This document shows positions 24,968 through 37,620 of a stretch of 64,000 nt of DNA, in pieces. The notes below the pieces were generated by a model. It searched no databases. It was not told the origin of the DNA and was given only the letters and a program-made list of their open reading frames with translations. The stretch comes from Melanocharis versteri. Its lineage: Eukaryota > Chordata > Aves > Passeriformes > Melanocharitidae. Numbering within the stretch: the first letter of the stretch is position 1; every line of letters begins with the position of its first letter. Location of the stretch: positions 1,096,506 through 1,160,505 of the forward strand of contig VZTG01004475.1 of assembly GCA_013397845.1 (NCBI GenBank), written 5' to 3'. The position numbers and the translations under genes are program-made.

Positions 24968-25189
24968 GTGCTACCCAGGCACCATTTGCAAGGCATTCAG
25001 GAAAGGTGCTTGTGCACAGACAGGGTGTGCAGCTTTCAAAGTACACAGAATACAGGTTCCTGCTTTAGCAGCATCTCCATGACAACTGCTTTATAATTCA
25101 TGCCACATAATATATAACTTTGCTGTTAAAAAAAAAAAAAAATAGGCCCTGCCAACGTACTAACAAGGCCACATTCTTGAAAATTAAAT

Positions 25190-25480
25190 GAACCTGAAAG
25201 ATTTTTCAGCAATCAATTAACCATTAAATAAAGCTTAAGGGACATTAGACAGTAAGAGTGACAGCATTTATGGCTTTGATGTGATCATGAAATCTCATTC
25301 TTTGCTTCTGCACCATTCTCACCATTTCAAATCCCCATAATTGATACTGATGCAACATTTCAGTCAATAGCTATAAAAGGGAATGAGGAGCACGAAATGG
25401 CTCTTTGGCATTTAATGAGTAAATATAATCCCACTGGGCTTCATATTTCAGAAATTTTGCTAATCAGTCTTGTTTTAGCT
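25190..25480. promoter_or_regulatory. Candidate conserved noncoding element
   Basis: A repeat-free, balanced-complexity block with several homeodomain and related motifs close together: CAATCAATTAACCATTAAAT near 25210, TGATGTGATCATGAAAT near 25278, CATAATTGATACTGATG near 25337, and CATTTAATGAG near 25410. This texture is typical of developmental enhancers conserved among amniotes. Conservation is inferred, not observed, and the target gene is unknown. Confidence 0.25.
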
Positions 25481-27800
25481 GAAGGAGTTGAAGTGTTTGA
25501 GTCATATCAACAGGTTTGGGGATTGGCAAACAACAGAATGATAGCAAAGATAATGTAAAAAATGTGTTCTAATGCGGTGAAGAGAATTAAAACTATTAAA
25601 GTGCCTTTCCCAGGTATTGCTTCAATGCCAAGGTAACCAATCAAATAAAAGTGCTGCTGTAAGATTAATAGACATTCTGAAAGCTATGAAATGCAGTGTG
25701 AGTTTAGTTCTATAAATTTACCAAGAAAACAGAAGTCTAGATAAATCGAGAGAGTGAGAAACACATACCAAGTTTTTACTGGCTATATCCTACTTTAGGA
25801 GGCAGAAGAAGGAAACAAGGGTAACAGGGAATAGCATGTTATGTTCAATGGATTTTGAGCATCCTGTTAATTGTTTTTGTTTAATTAACATCTTTGTGTT
25901 TTTAACTAGTAATTTTATTTTAAACATCAAGTCTAAGAAACGCTGGGACGCAGGCCTTGACTTCTTTCATTGCATAAAAAGGGGATCTGCCATCATAAGA
26001 CTGCTCAGTTGTTTTTATGCTGACTTTTGTGTTTGGAATTGTGTGTTATAATCTATAGAGTATGTACCAATTTCCAAACTGAGGAACAGAAACTGCACAA
26101 GCTATCAGTAGGAAGGAATTATCAAATGGCAAGCGACTTTTGTTGGGTTATAAAACTCGGTTAAAGAAGTACCAAGGCAAAGAAACACATTCTGGAATGA
26201 GAAACACAAGTCCAAAATACAAGGATCTCCTCATGAGACAAGCCACTGACTTAAGTTTACAGGTCTTAGCTACCAAAAAGACAAGCTTAACTCCCCAGTG
26301 AGACCTAATTCAGAAAAAATTACTTTACTGGCCAAGTGACAGCAGCTGTGCAAGGCTAATCCCAAAGCAGGGTGTGCTTATATCAGAAACACATGAGGGT
26401 TTTGGCTGTTTTCTGAGTATCTTTCCTTACTGCATTTCCTCCAGTGGGTGAGGGGAGAATTGAACTAAAACATCCAGCCACAGGTCAAAAGAGGACTGAT
26501 GTTTCACCCTTTTTTGCAGGGTTCCAGGTATGCAGTTTTATTTTGAGATTTATGTGACTCTGGAGCAGAATTTACATTGCTTGGTTTACTTTGGTGGAAC
26601 TTTGCTTTGAAAATAGACTAAACCTGGTGCCTGAACCTAAGGAATTGAGGCAATTTTTTATTTCATCTGTTCTGGGGTATATATTAATGTATATTGTGGG
26701 GTTTTATTTGTATTGGCTGTCATGTTCCTCAATTACTGGGGCCTGTGCTTCTGCAGAACACTCAGAATTTAACAGCGGGGGAGTGGAAGAAGGGGAACAT
26801 CTTGTACAGCATAAGGACAGTTTAATTTTCCACAGCTAAAAATGATAAAAACTCCCAGTAGAGTTGAGCTGCATTTTTCTTTTAAACAACAAAAATAGTA
26901 GGCGCCTCTCAGTAGATTCTGCAAAGTCCATAGTCAAACTTCTGCTTTCTATATTAGCAGCAGGTTGCATTGGAAATATTTAAACAAGGAACGAAGGAGG
27001 CAGTTGCACGCAAATATTGATGCCAGTGCAATGGCAAAGATGGTCAGGTACAATTTTGTTGTTGCCAGTTCCAGCCAGAGTGCCTGGGGGTCTGGGCTGG
27101 GTGAGGTTGGCCCTTCCCCAGATGAACCTTCTCAGTAATAGCACTGTGAACTATGGAACTCTTTTCTGGTTTAATTATGTTGACCATTGGCAAATATTTC
27201 TTTTTTTTCTGACCGTGTCATTCCATATTTCACTTATTTTCCTAATCTTGTGTATTTATTCCTTTCCTTCTGTCTGCAATCCATACAGCTCTGGAATGTT
27301 TCCTCCCTAGTACATGCAGTATTTGGTCTGTTAATTCTTCCTTTTTTCTCTTTCTTTGAAGACCTACTGCTGTGCTGAACAGTCTTCCTACATCCCTGTC
27401 TTCAACTCTCACCCTCCTCTTAGGCTTCTGGACTGTGCTGCTGAACATGCTGATAATTTGGGTCTTGTACAATGCTAAGAATATCAGTGTTTAATAAATA
27501 TCAGCATGGGAAAGGCACAGTTGCTATAAGAGAAATAAATAGCTCAGGAAAAAATCAAGATACTGCTGCCTCTGCAACAGCCACTGGCTGCACTGAGTGT
27601 AAAATGTAACTAATAACTAAATTGTCAGTTTTGGTGTGTGCTAAAGAAACCAAGCAATGTCTCACATGCAGATGTTTACTTTCCATTATCCTGGCAACCC
27701 CCAGTACATATATCCTTGTGGTGCAATGTAAACTCCTTTCAAGATGACATTTAAGAGGAATTTAATCTGTATAGAGCACTAACAAACTGAAGCACAGCGG

Positions 27801-27933
27801 ATTTATTCATTTAAGAGAATTATTCATTTAATTCTCACCATTTAGTATTTATATTCATTTACCATTCATTTATTCCCTTCATTTTTATTCATTTATTCAT
27901 TTATCAAATATTCATTTTAATGGTTTTCATTAT
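27801..27933. repeat. Degenerate ATTCATTT/ATTC simple repeat
   Basis: At least nine copies of ATTCATTT or close variants are spread over about 130 bases, some tandem and some separated by short unrelated stretches. This looks like an aged tetranucleotide (ATTC/TTCA) microsatellite. Confidence 0.8.
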
Positions 27934-29179
27934 CACTATAGTAACTGTAGGGACAGATTTGCAATAATTTTATTCCTTAAATAGGTTTAGTCTTGGAAAA
28001 TCTACAGAACAGGGTAAGGCCACTTGCTCCGTCAGGTTCGTCAGGTTCATTCCCTTTTCTCAGAAGTGTTTGTCTCTTTACTCCTCTTGTTTCTTTACAA
28101 CTCTCCCTAGTTTCTCTTCAATTTCTTCCTGTGTTTTATGACAACAGCTTAGTTCAGTGATATTAGACCAAATGCTTGACTGAAGTACTGAAATCTGAGT
28201 GTGTTATTCAGTGCTTTGGACACTGATTTCATCTGCTTGTTTCTCCATATATTTTTCTTTTCTTTTCCCTGTAAAATGGCTTTTCCTCAAAAATTCACCT
28301 CTTATTCCCTTTTAATGCCAGTTCCATTTCTATGTAAATGAGTCCCCTGCAAGCCAGGGAATAATGACCTTCTAAGCAACAAGTGTTTTGAACTACAGCA
28401 GAAGAAAGTCTAAACCTCTGAAAACATTGGGTTCTGTGTATTAATTTCCATTGAAGCAGGGAGAATTCAGATCTTTCGGGTTTTTTTCTAAAAGAAAAAT
28501 ACATTTTTTTCTCTAATGTGAAAACAATGGATGAGTAATATCTTTCAACTCCACTAAGCATCAGATTGTGCATTTGATGAAAACAAGGACTGGGTCATCT
28601 GATAACTTTTGTATAGGGCCAGTGCTTTTGAGCTGGAATTCCAGTTCTTTTGTTAAAGCTGTATAGGCTGATCAGTGCTTATGCAGCTGAGTCCTTGAAG
28701 TGTATTACCAGTCACCCAAAAGGATATCTTACGTGTCGTGAAACTCTATCCTGGGGAGCAGGATATTCACAGACGAACCCAGGCTTGTTCTTGGTGAGGG
28801 ATTAAGTTGTTTGTGGTTTTTAACCTTCCATCCTCAGTGAGCCCCAATGTCCTGGAAATCATCTCTGTGACTACCTTAGTGCTTCTTTGCATCACAGCTT
28901 CAAACCAGTGGCAGGACCTCATCTTCTATATCGAAACCTTTTCTTCATTAATCAAACACTGCGTTTGAAACTCAAACTCAATTGTCTTTAGACAACTCTA
29001 AATTCAGGCCACTCCCATCGTGTAATCTTTCACAGCGTATCTGTGCTCTGAGTTGTGTCACACACTTTGGTGCTGTGTCAACAACAGAAACACAGCTGAA
29101 ATACTTCCTGATTGTTAATGGTTAATACCTATATTTAACACTTGCAATTTTTTATTATTATTTATATCACCAGAATAGG
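27934..29179. other. Unique DNA, no gene recognised
   Basis: I see nothing recognisable here. Open frames are short and unlike known proteins. Confidence 0.55.
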
Positions 29180-29304
29180 AAAAAAAACCCCAAAACAAAC
29201 AAAAAACCCCTCAACAACAACAAAAAAAAAACCCAAACAAAACAAAAAACAAACAACAAAAACAAAACAAAAAAAACAAACGACAAAAAAACCCGCAAAA
29301 CCCC
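29180..29304. repeat. A/C low-complexity tract
   Basis: About 125 bases consist almost entirely of A and C (AAAAC, CAAA, CAACAA and ACCCC units). The plus-strand frame across it encodes only Lys, Thr, Gln, Asn and Pro low-complexity sequence and is not a gene. The complementary strand is a G/T tract like the one at 15475. Confidence 0.85.
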
Positions 29305-32289
29305 TATGCTTGTGGAAAGCATAATGAACTGAGTATTCTCTGCAATTCTATATTAAGTAAACCAAACTGCTTCAGATATTTACATTCGGAAGGTTATCTT
29401 TGTTGCCAGAAGAGCTAGGAGTAATTTTCTTTACAATGAGATCTTAAGTTTGTAGAGTGTGTTGTGACTCTGCAGCAAAAACTCTTCATACTCTGACCTG
29501 AGGCTGCAACTCTAATTTTGAGAACCATTGCTCTGGAGGCTTTTTATCAGCTCCAAAAATGTCTTATCTCTGGTTGCTTTTAACTGCATAATAAGAGGTC
29601 ATTTGAAATGGGTAACGTCTTCTTAAGGGTTTATAATCTAAAGCCCACAGTTGTCAATGAGCATTCATTGATTTCAGGAACTCTGAATCCAGGTATTTGT
29701 TCATAATATGTAGTGTTGGCCGAGTAACTTTAGTAGTATTAAGATATGAGGAAATGGGCTGCCTATTGAAGCTAGACAGAAATATTCTGGTGGCACTTAC
29801 TTTGTCAGATAAAGCCTTGGAATTCCTGTGAATCTAAACATTTTTCAGCAGCCTGCCTCTTTAATTAACCTCTGCCTGAGAAAGCAATCCTCTTTCCAGC
29901 TCACCTGCCCAGCTCCTCCCAGCTGCTGAGAATTCTTGTAGCCCTGGAGAGGAAGTCCCAGGGCTTTTGGAGAGCTGCAGTTCCACCTGTGGGGTTGCAG
30001 CCTGCAGGAGCCTTGGGTTCCTCTTCCCGAGGCTCATTTCTCTGAGGGTGAACCTGGAAGGTTAGGCCCAGACACAGAATAAAACATCATTAATATAAAT
30101 GTCTATTCTTCCTTACGCTCCAAATTATTTTCTTCAAAATATTAGAACTTCCTAAAAGAAGTTGTTTTTTTTAATCAGTCAAAGAAACTTGCTTAAAAAA
30201 ACAATAATCAAAGCGTACATTCAATTAAGAGGAGAGAGAGTTTGTACTTTCTTTCATCTCATCTCCTCGTGCAGTGTTTGAACGAGTTTTGTATTTGAGA
30301 GAGTTTCACTCCCCTCCCCTCAGCAGAGACCGAAGTCGGTGGGAAGATTTACCCCTCTGGTGTGTGCATGTATGTTTTTTCATTAAATCTGAACATTAAC
30401 CTGAGGGCCTTTAGGCACAATGCTTTCTGAAAAACTTAGGCGTGCTGATTATTGCTTGCTTTCCAACTCCAGATCCTCTTGCAAACACTACAGGGACCTC
30501 ATTAAATTCTGCAGCTGTATTACCTTCCTTCTTTATTAACTTCCTTCAAATATCCTGCCATGGTCTAATGTCTTCTCTTGTCAGCTTCAGTCCACTTTAT
30601 ACACCTGAAGGAGACTTTATTGTTCTTATTTCCTTGCTCTGAAAACTTCATTCATAGCCAGTTTTGACTTCTCTGGGTATTTTATTTAGCTCATCCCTCC
30701 ATTGTATCAGCCTTTGTAGTCCCTTGATAATATTCTGTGCTTTTTAGGCATGACATGCGGTTTTTAATCATTATTTTAATTTCCTGATTTAAATCTAAAT
30801 AGGGCAAGAAGTACGGCAGAAACATAGATGGTCTTGTAATCTTTTCATTTGTCCTGAAAAAAAAAGAAAAAAAGGAGAACTTGCAGTAACATGAGAAAAT
30901 AGTCTCAAAACCTGGAGAAACCTTAGCTTCATTTTCAGGAAGCTGTTAGCCCAGTGAGTAAACAGGTGGCTATCAAAGGCTGCCCAATTCACTGGTGTAT
31001 CCTAGAAGCTGGAGCCACAGCCACTCACTGCCCCTTGAATCTGGCCACAAGGGCTTTGTGTGGATTCCCCCAGTTCTTGCTCCCACTCCAGGCTCTTCCC
31101 ACCTCCATGAAAAACACTCGTATTGCAAGAAAGGTGAAAGAGGATTTTGTGAGGGATCTCTATCTGTTATATCCAGGCTTACTCACATATTGGCCTGTCC
31201 ACAAAGACAAATTTCATCCTTAACTTTTTATACCAGTTTCAAGAGACTTGGTGCTACACACTTCGCTGACCATGACTTCTTCACATTATTTCCAATCTCT
31301 TTTTGTTAGAGAAAGACTTGTTGGGCCCTGTCTCTGTGTCAGTCTCAGCAATAAATGAACACATAAACATGTTTCAGTAAAACTAAGGATACTGGAAAAA
31401 TTAACATTAAACTCCTCTTCATGAAAACTCGGGAATTATATAGACAGGAAAATTATTTCAAGAAAACAATATATTAAAGGAATGTAACAATTATCTCATG
31501 CAGAGCCAGCTCAAGTCAGCATTTTAAAGAAGTCTACATGTCTACTTGCAAGTACTTATGGTGCTCAGTGCAATCTGTTAAACAAAATCAACTAGGAAAG
31601 ACTAATGCCAAATCAATTACAGTCACTTATGTCTCATACAACTACAGAGCAATAATATTCTGAGTTGAACGTAGCATTCATTACAGGCAGCAATACATTC
31701 ATAATCTGAGCTTCTCAAATTAAGTAGTCTGGTGAAGTACAAGGGAGAATTTACTATGTGTTAGGACTTTCCAGTGCTAGTGTTCCCAAAATTTTCTTAT
31801 GGTTCTAGTTGTATGGTTCATTTTCTTACGGTTGCTAGTGTTCCTACCATGCTGAAATGGAACTTGGGTCACTGTTGAATATTCACTGTCTTACTGGTAA
31901 ATCTAGCAAATCTTCATTCTAATCACTTTAAAACCGTTCCTGTTGATTTCAGAACATTTCTTGAATAAATCAGAATTAATTATGGGATGCAGAACTCCGT
32001 TTCTCAAGTGATTCGTGGGAGTTTATTAGGAAAAAATAGATTCAATCCTGCTGAAATGACTCCTACCTACAGAGAGGTGTCAGTGTGATTATATTTTCAC
32101 AGCTTGATAAAGAGATCAAAGGAATTGCTTTGCTCTAGGATTTCCTTAGATCAATTATTGGGGCAATTCCAGCTGCCCTGTGTTGTACTGTACCACCACA
32201 GTGTCCTCAGTACTATCTGAGATGCAGTGATGGTACCAACTCTGTGTTCCTTACTTCTGTATGTGGGATTTCAACATTAAAACTTGATC
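29305..32289. other. Unique DNA, no gene recognised
   Basis: No gene or interspersed repeat is recognisable. The stretch 29880-30060 is GC-richer than its surroundings. A weak direct duplication ('gctagtgttcc' and 'ttttctta[tc]ggtt' each twice) lies at 31774-31844. Confidence 0.55.
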
Positions 32290-32550
32290 ATAAAATCATG
32301 GGATCAATCAAGGGCACCTAATTTCAAACCCCTGCCATAGGCAGGGACACCTTCCACTATCCCAGGCTGCTCCAAGCCCTGTCCAGCCTGGCCTTGAGCA
32401 CTTCCAGGGATGGGGCAGCCACAGCTTCTCTGGGCACCCTGTGCCAGCGCCTCACCACCCTCACAGGGAAGAATTTCTTCTTAATATCTGATCTAAATTT
32501 ACCCTCTTTCAGTTTAAAGCAGTTTCCCCTCATCCTTTCACTATATGCCC
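32290..32550 (-). mobile_element. CR1 LINE 3' end, best copy in the window
   Basis: Reverse complement of a standard avian CR1 3' region, with the landmarks in order: 'ataaaatcatgg' (terminal repeat), 'cccctgccataggcagggacaccttcc', 'ggctgctccaagccctgtccagcctggccttgagcacttccagggatggggcagccacagcttctctgggc' (quoted by its landmarks only), 'cctcaccaccctcacagggaagaatttcttc' and 'accctctttcagtttaaagc'. It ends near 'ctatatgccc'. About 260 bp survive. The element is 5'-truncated and keeps only noncoding sequence and perhaps the last few codons of the old ORF2 region. Divergence looks low to moderate, so it is probably younger than the other copies here. Confidence 0.95.
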
Positions 32551-35500
32551 AGGAAAAATAAAAATACTCCCAAATCCTTTATTTTGCAGAATATCCATGA
32601 AGAGATATGCCATTTTAAAAGGCAGAAGATGTATCTTTGTTATTGTTTCTATCAGTTGGGTGCTCTGAGAATTTTATACTCATTTTGGCTGCTTATGCTG
32701 GTTAGTTCTCACTGACCACACTGTGTGCCCCATCCTGGTTGTGTGAGCTCGAAGAGCTGTGCAGGTAAAAAACCTGCAGAGCACACAGTGCTTTTCATCT
32801 GTACCATGTGCTTACAGCTGTGTGTGTTCTTGTCACAGCACTGCTCGTTCAGGGATGTGTACGCATGGAATTCAGGTCCAGGATGCACAACTCGGAAAGC
32901 ACTCACAGAAATCAGGCTGGAAACTTGTTTTCTTCAGAGCTGGTTGCTTGTTTGTTTGCTTGCAGGGTGTAAGCACAAAGGGTGAGCACTGCAGATGGCT
33001 TCAGGCAAGGGCAGATCTAAAGGAGAGGCTGAGTCTGGGATGTCTGGTGTGTCAGCTCACAGGGAAAATCGGGGACTCGCAGTGCAGGGCCACGTCAGTG
33101 ACACCTGCCAGAAACTGCTGCTGCTGCTGGGGAGGGTTTTGCTCAATTTGCTACTATACATTCCTGCTGTAATTGGTCAAAGAGAATGAAAAGAACCACT
33201 AAACCCACCTCTCTGGGTACAAAATAAGATGTTTAAGTCTTTTTCATGGCTGTAAAGAATAAGAATAGAAAGCAGAATTAACATTTGTTTTTAACAGCTC
33301 ATCTTTACTCTCCCAGAATCCTGGGAAAATACCTGCTGAGTATCCTAGAACTCTCAAAAGATGCTGTACAGAACTGGCATCCTTTTCAGCTGTGGGTCCC
33401 AGGAAGTTTTTTTTTCACATCAGAAAAATTATGTTGTTTAAGGAATATTTGAGATTTTTCAGAATTGCTTAATTGTTAAAAAAAAAACCAAAAAACCAAC
33501 AACCTAAAAGTGCTGTGGGGGATGGAGGGGGGTAACATTTCAGCACCTTTTTACTAAGCTTAAACTAGAGCTTCATTATTTACACACGTGATTATTTTGC
33601 TATTTGTTAGTTCTGCGGTGGTTTACTTAGGATTTTCCTGTATAAATAACTTTGTGAATGTGCACCATAACACAAGCATTGGGATGTGTGTTTATTTATA
33701 AGATAGTAGAAGATATAAAATATACTTTGAGTTACTTCTCTATGTGTTTATATCCATATCTTTGAACTTACTCCACTGTAAGGCTAAAGGTCCGTGGCCC
33801 TGTGTCCTCGTGTCCCTGGCATGAAGGTTGGCCCTGTGGTTTGGGTGACCTCAATCTGTCAGCTCCATCTCAGAGAATGTGTGAGAGTGTGTTTAACTCA
33901 TCCCCTGGCATTGCACAGTGTGGAAGTTCTGGGCTCTCCAACAGCCTGTCAGGAATTCAGCTGATCGTACGTGTGAATCTCAGAAAGAAAGAGAGAAACG
34001 TTGGGCAAGACATTTTGTGTTTAGTGCGAGGCATTTCCTGACAAAACTCTGTTGTGTTGAAAATGTTTTCCATTCTAGTTCTGCTTCTTAAAAAACTAAA
34101 TTTGCAACCAAATGCTGCATAGTAAATTGATGTAAATTACATCAGAGCAGGCTGTGACACAACGATATCTTTGTTCCCACGGAACAGAGGAGGTGTGGCC
34201 AGAGCAGAGGTTTGCTCAGATCTCAAGTAATAAGGCTGACTTTGTCATTGCTATGCCTTCAGTGCTGATCAGCTTTGCTGAGCTCCAAAATTTGGCTATG
34301 AAAGAAAGCAAAATCTTAACACGATCCCAATTACTGTGATTGTTATCTTCATTTTTGTAAGATATGATTGTCCTGCACTACTGAGTTCTTTTATATGCTA
34401 GCTGTCAATACAGATTCTGCCCATTATTGTGATAGTAGTTCTCTTCCCTTTTATCTCAATGTAAAGAAGTAACAGCTTTTCTGAAGTCAAGGAAATTAAA
34501 CATTTTGTTTTATCAATGCGAGTAAAAAAAAGAATCAAGCCCCGTATTTGTTTTATTCCTGGCTTTGCTTTCAGCAAAATTTTAGATGCAGTAAATACCA
34601 TTAGAAAAAAAAAAATCCATGTTCCAACACTTCCAACATATGAGACAGCAGCAAAATACAGATTTCTTAGTTTCTTTGTATCTTAGTGTGTATATCAAAT
34701 TAGTACAGAGCTCCAGAAAGATATGAAAGAGCCCTACCCAGGGAGCAAGTGTGCAGTGCCAGACAACTGGTGCTGTACTGTGCTATTTGCTGTGCCCTAT
34801 TTTCACAGACAAACAGTTTCTGCCACCAAAAAATGCATGAAAGTTCAGAAATTTCAGAATTCCCCATGGTGCTGTGAGTTGTTTTTTCTTCTTCTGTTGT
34901 TTTTGGTGCTCTTAGTTCCTCCTAACTGATGCAGGAATAAATCACTTATTTTCCTAGAGGGAAATTTCATTCTGTGAGAGGAATTTCTTTGAATTTCAAC
35001 GTGATCATACTGAAGAAGGTGCTACCTGCTCCCATTTCAGTTTCTCAAGGGTGAAACCCATTCAGGGGGCAAGACCACAGGTTCTTAAGGTACCCAGAGA
35101 CAGGGTATTTGAGACAGTCAAAAAGAAAAGTTAAACAAAAAAACCTCTCACCATATTTCACAGGCTTTGTGTCTTAGATTTCTATGTAGCTTTAATATAA
35201 GAATTAATAAATTTCACAAGTAAGTAGTATAACGCAAGGCCAGGTATACAATATATAAATTTAATACCTTCCTATTAAAAGATTTCTCACTTCTGGAAAA
35301 TAACACAGGGATTAGGGGGGAAAATAAGATGGAATTTCAGCCGTTGATACTGTGTTTCTGTCCTCCTGGTCAAAGCAGTAACTCTAGTTCCCAGAAAGCT
35401 CCATCACATCTGGCACTGAACAAGTTCCAAGGCTCACGTGCCAAAGACCAGAGCGCATTCTTTCTTGCACGTGGATCTACTGAGATCTATGTACAGAGTA

Positions 35501-36922
35501 GAACCGAGTTTATGGAAACATTTATAGCAGCTTTAAAGTAAGTGCCTCCTTAACAGGTGCTCTGGAGAGCCATTCTCTGTCCTGGATGTGCAGTCAGAAA
35601 TCTGCCAGGTGTCCAAGGCCTGGGCGCGGGGCTGGGTTGGGTTTAGTCACTAACAGCAGTTAGACCCAAGCTTATCCTGAGTGCTGGACACCCACATGAT
35701 AAATCTGCAAGAGTTGAAAATCCCTCTCCTCTACAGCTTCACCCCCCAAAGCAGAACCATAAGAAAATGTTGGGAATGGAGGAAGCTCAGTAACCCCCCT
35801 GCTGTCATCCACAGCAATGTCTTTACGCCTAAGCAGTCATTCCTGCATTGCTGACAAACTCGTTTTCCATTTTAAAGTAAAATATTATATTTTTGTTTAG
35901 TTGGTTTTGTTTTGTTTTGTTTTTTTAAATTTTGGTTGTTGCAGTGAGTTCTGTACTCCTAGCCCTAATAGATGTTGGCTTGTGACTGGAGCAATTTAAT
36001 CCCTGAATGTCCCCTTTTAGTTCTTGTCTTTGCCTAAAGGCAGAGATTTCATTATGGCACATGCCCATGCTGAACTGTGTGTTAGCCCAGCTCCTCCTGC
36101 CCAGTGTGTTACATAAACAAGGTAAGACTTACAGTCTCTCAAATCCTTTATCAGGTGACAGCACAAATCCTTTGAAAACCCTTTTCTAGCTTGTGGTAGT
36201 GTGTTATGTTTTATGATGAATCCACTCAGGACTTTGCCAACGGCTCTGAGTGGAAGGACAAGGTATGAGTATAGAAAAGATTGGAGATTTTGTGAGGGCA
36301 TTAATTAGATGGGCCTTCCATAAAATTCAGTGTCCAAGAGGCTCAGAGGAGGGCCAAGAGCTGCTGTCACTGTGGGCAGGTTGGAGATGGCAGCACTTCC
36401 TTCAGGGATAACACACATCCCACCTCTGCTGTCAGGACGGGAGAGCCCAGAGACTGTGCTGAATCAGCTGAAGTCAACACAGCCGTGCCAAGTACCACAC
36501 CTTGGCAAGATGGTTTTTGCCAAGATTTTTGTCTGTATTAAGATAAAATCTGCTCTTCAGGTCTGCAGCATTATTCTTCCAAAATCTCTTATTTGCAAGC
36601 TACTAATGGGGAAAAGTCGTATTCATTTAGAGAGGAAACTTCTCAGCAGAAGTTCAAAATGTTTGTAAGAGCACCACATTATCAAAACCATGTTTTCATG
36701 TTCTAGCCAAGGCTTGGCTCAACTTCACCTTGCTGCCTGTGATGTTTTTGTTGTTGTTGCCTGGCGACTGGCAACCCCCCAAAAATGTAGTAAATAAATA
36801 CATAGTCAGGAGTCCAGAATGAGCAAGATTCACAGCTGCTTTTCTCCAGTAGTAAAAATCTTGCTACTAAAATATGATGTACTGATAGTTTGTTGCCTTT
36901 TTGTTTTGTTTTTCTTTGGCAG
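32551..36922. other. Unique DNA, no gene recognised
   Basis: No gene is recognisable. Overlapping frames at 32725-33189 are open because the stretch is GC-richer, and they resemble nothing I know. A 17-bp palindrome lies at 34128-34144. A G-rich stretch (GGGGG...GGGGGG) lies near 33516-33533 after an A/C run. Confidence 0.5.
34128..34144. promoter_or_regulatory. 17-bp perfect palindrome, bZIP-like
   Basis: TGATGTAAATTACATCA is perfectly symmetrical, with 8-bp arms around a central A. Its half-site TGATGTAA resembles C/EBP-ATF or PAR-bZIP half-sites, which bind as dimers to palindromes. The palindrome is directly visible; binding is inference. Confidence 0.3.
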
Positions 36923-36958
36923 ACCTTTAATACTTATTACCTAAGTACTCGCAGCATA

Positions 36959-37359
36959 GTAAGAGAAAAATGTGTATGTTTGTATATACTTTAAATGAGC
37001 TCAAAAACCTCTTTATCATCCTGATATCCCTTATATCATCCTGTTAATGTGCTGGCAAGCCGTGCAGATGGGCCTCAGTACCTAAATTCTTGTGTCACAG
37101 AAGAATTTGATTTTAGAATGAACACAAGCCTACACAGATATGCAAATCCTCTGCTGTTATAGTGGGGAGATCCAGCCAGGTTTATTTCTTTCCCAAAACT
37201 TCACCTTTAAGGAGTTTTCTTGAGCCACCAGTGGAAGGGAGATTAGGAGATCAGCAGTCCTCCACGAGGAGTGTTGGTTATCCTTCTGAGAATGTTGACA
37301 GTGATGTTCACCCATGACCAAGTGGGACCATTCCCTGCCTGGGTGCCAAGCTGCACCTC
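36959..37359. other. Unique DNA, no gene recognised
   Basis: I see nothing recognisable here beyond a POU octamer ATGCAAAT at 37140-37147. Confidence 0.5.
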
Positions 37360-37620
37360 TTTAACCACCTTGCAAGATTAGCTGATGATAAACCCTTCAT
37401 TAATTTGCTGGGAGGTCAACTTTCTCCCAAGCTGTGGTGGTGCGAATATTTCCGTTCCGTAGTACACGCTCCAAGCTGCATCTTAAATTAACTTAGAAAT
37501 TATCCATTCCTCCCCACCTTTATACAAGCACGTAAACGAAAACAGTATTAAGCAGCTCATTAATGGCTTTTGCTCTCTGCTGTGTGCTGTAATAACCAAC
37601 TGCTCCAGTGGCACAGAAGG
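37360..37620. promoter_or_regulatory. Candidate conserved noncoding element
   Basis: A repeat-free block carrying several TAAT-type cores (TTCATTAATTTG near 37397, CTCATTAATGGC near 37557), a forkhead-like GTAAACG near 37532, and AGCTGATGATAAACCC near 37380. It also retains scattered CpGs (gtgcgaa, ttccgttccg, acacgct, gcacg, aaacga) that are otherwise rare nearby. Together these resemble a vertebrate developmental enhancer. Conservation itself could not be tested. Confidence 0.25.

Larger units (their letters stand above)
20610..27800. other. Unique AT-rich DNA, no gene recognised
   Basis: No gene or clear interspersed repeat is recognisable. An A/C-rich tract lies near 21957-22010, a 14-A run near 25128-25141, and an 18-bp tandem duplication at 24932-24967. 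The unique stretch 25190-25480 is listed separately as a possible regulatory element. Confidence 0.55.

Noticed and set aside
28020..28055. tRNA B-box-like 'ggttcgtcaggttcattccc'
   Set aside because: It lacks the GGTTCGA core and has no cloverleaf-compatible arms or A-box upstream. It is only a small local duplication.
29142..29324. Lys/Thr-rich plus-strand frame
   Set aside because: It is produced by the A/C low-complexity tract.
32725..33189. Three overlapping plus-strand frames, the longest 137 codons
   Set aside because: Several frames are open at once because the stretch is GC-richer. The peptides are Cys/Ser-rich without a family pattern.
36300..36420. Possible repeat fragment near 'aaattcagtgtccaagaggctcagagg'
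   Set aside because: I could not match it to any CR1 or LTR landmark.
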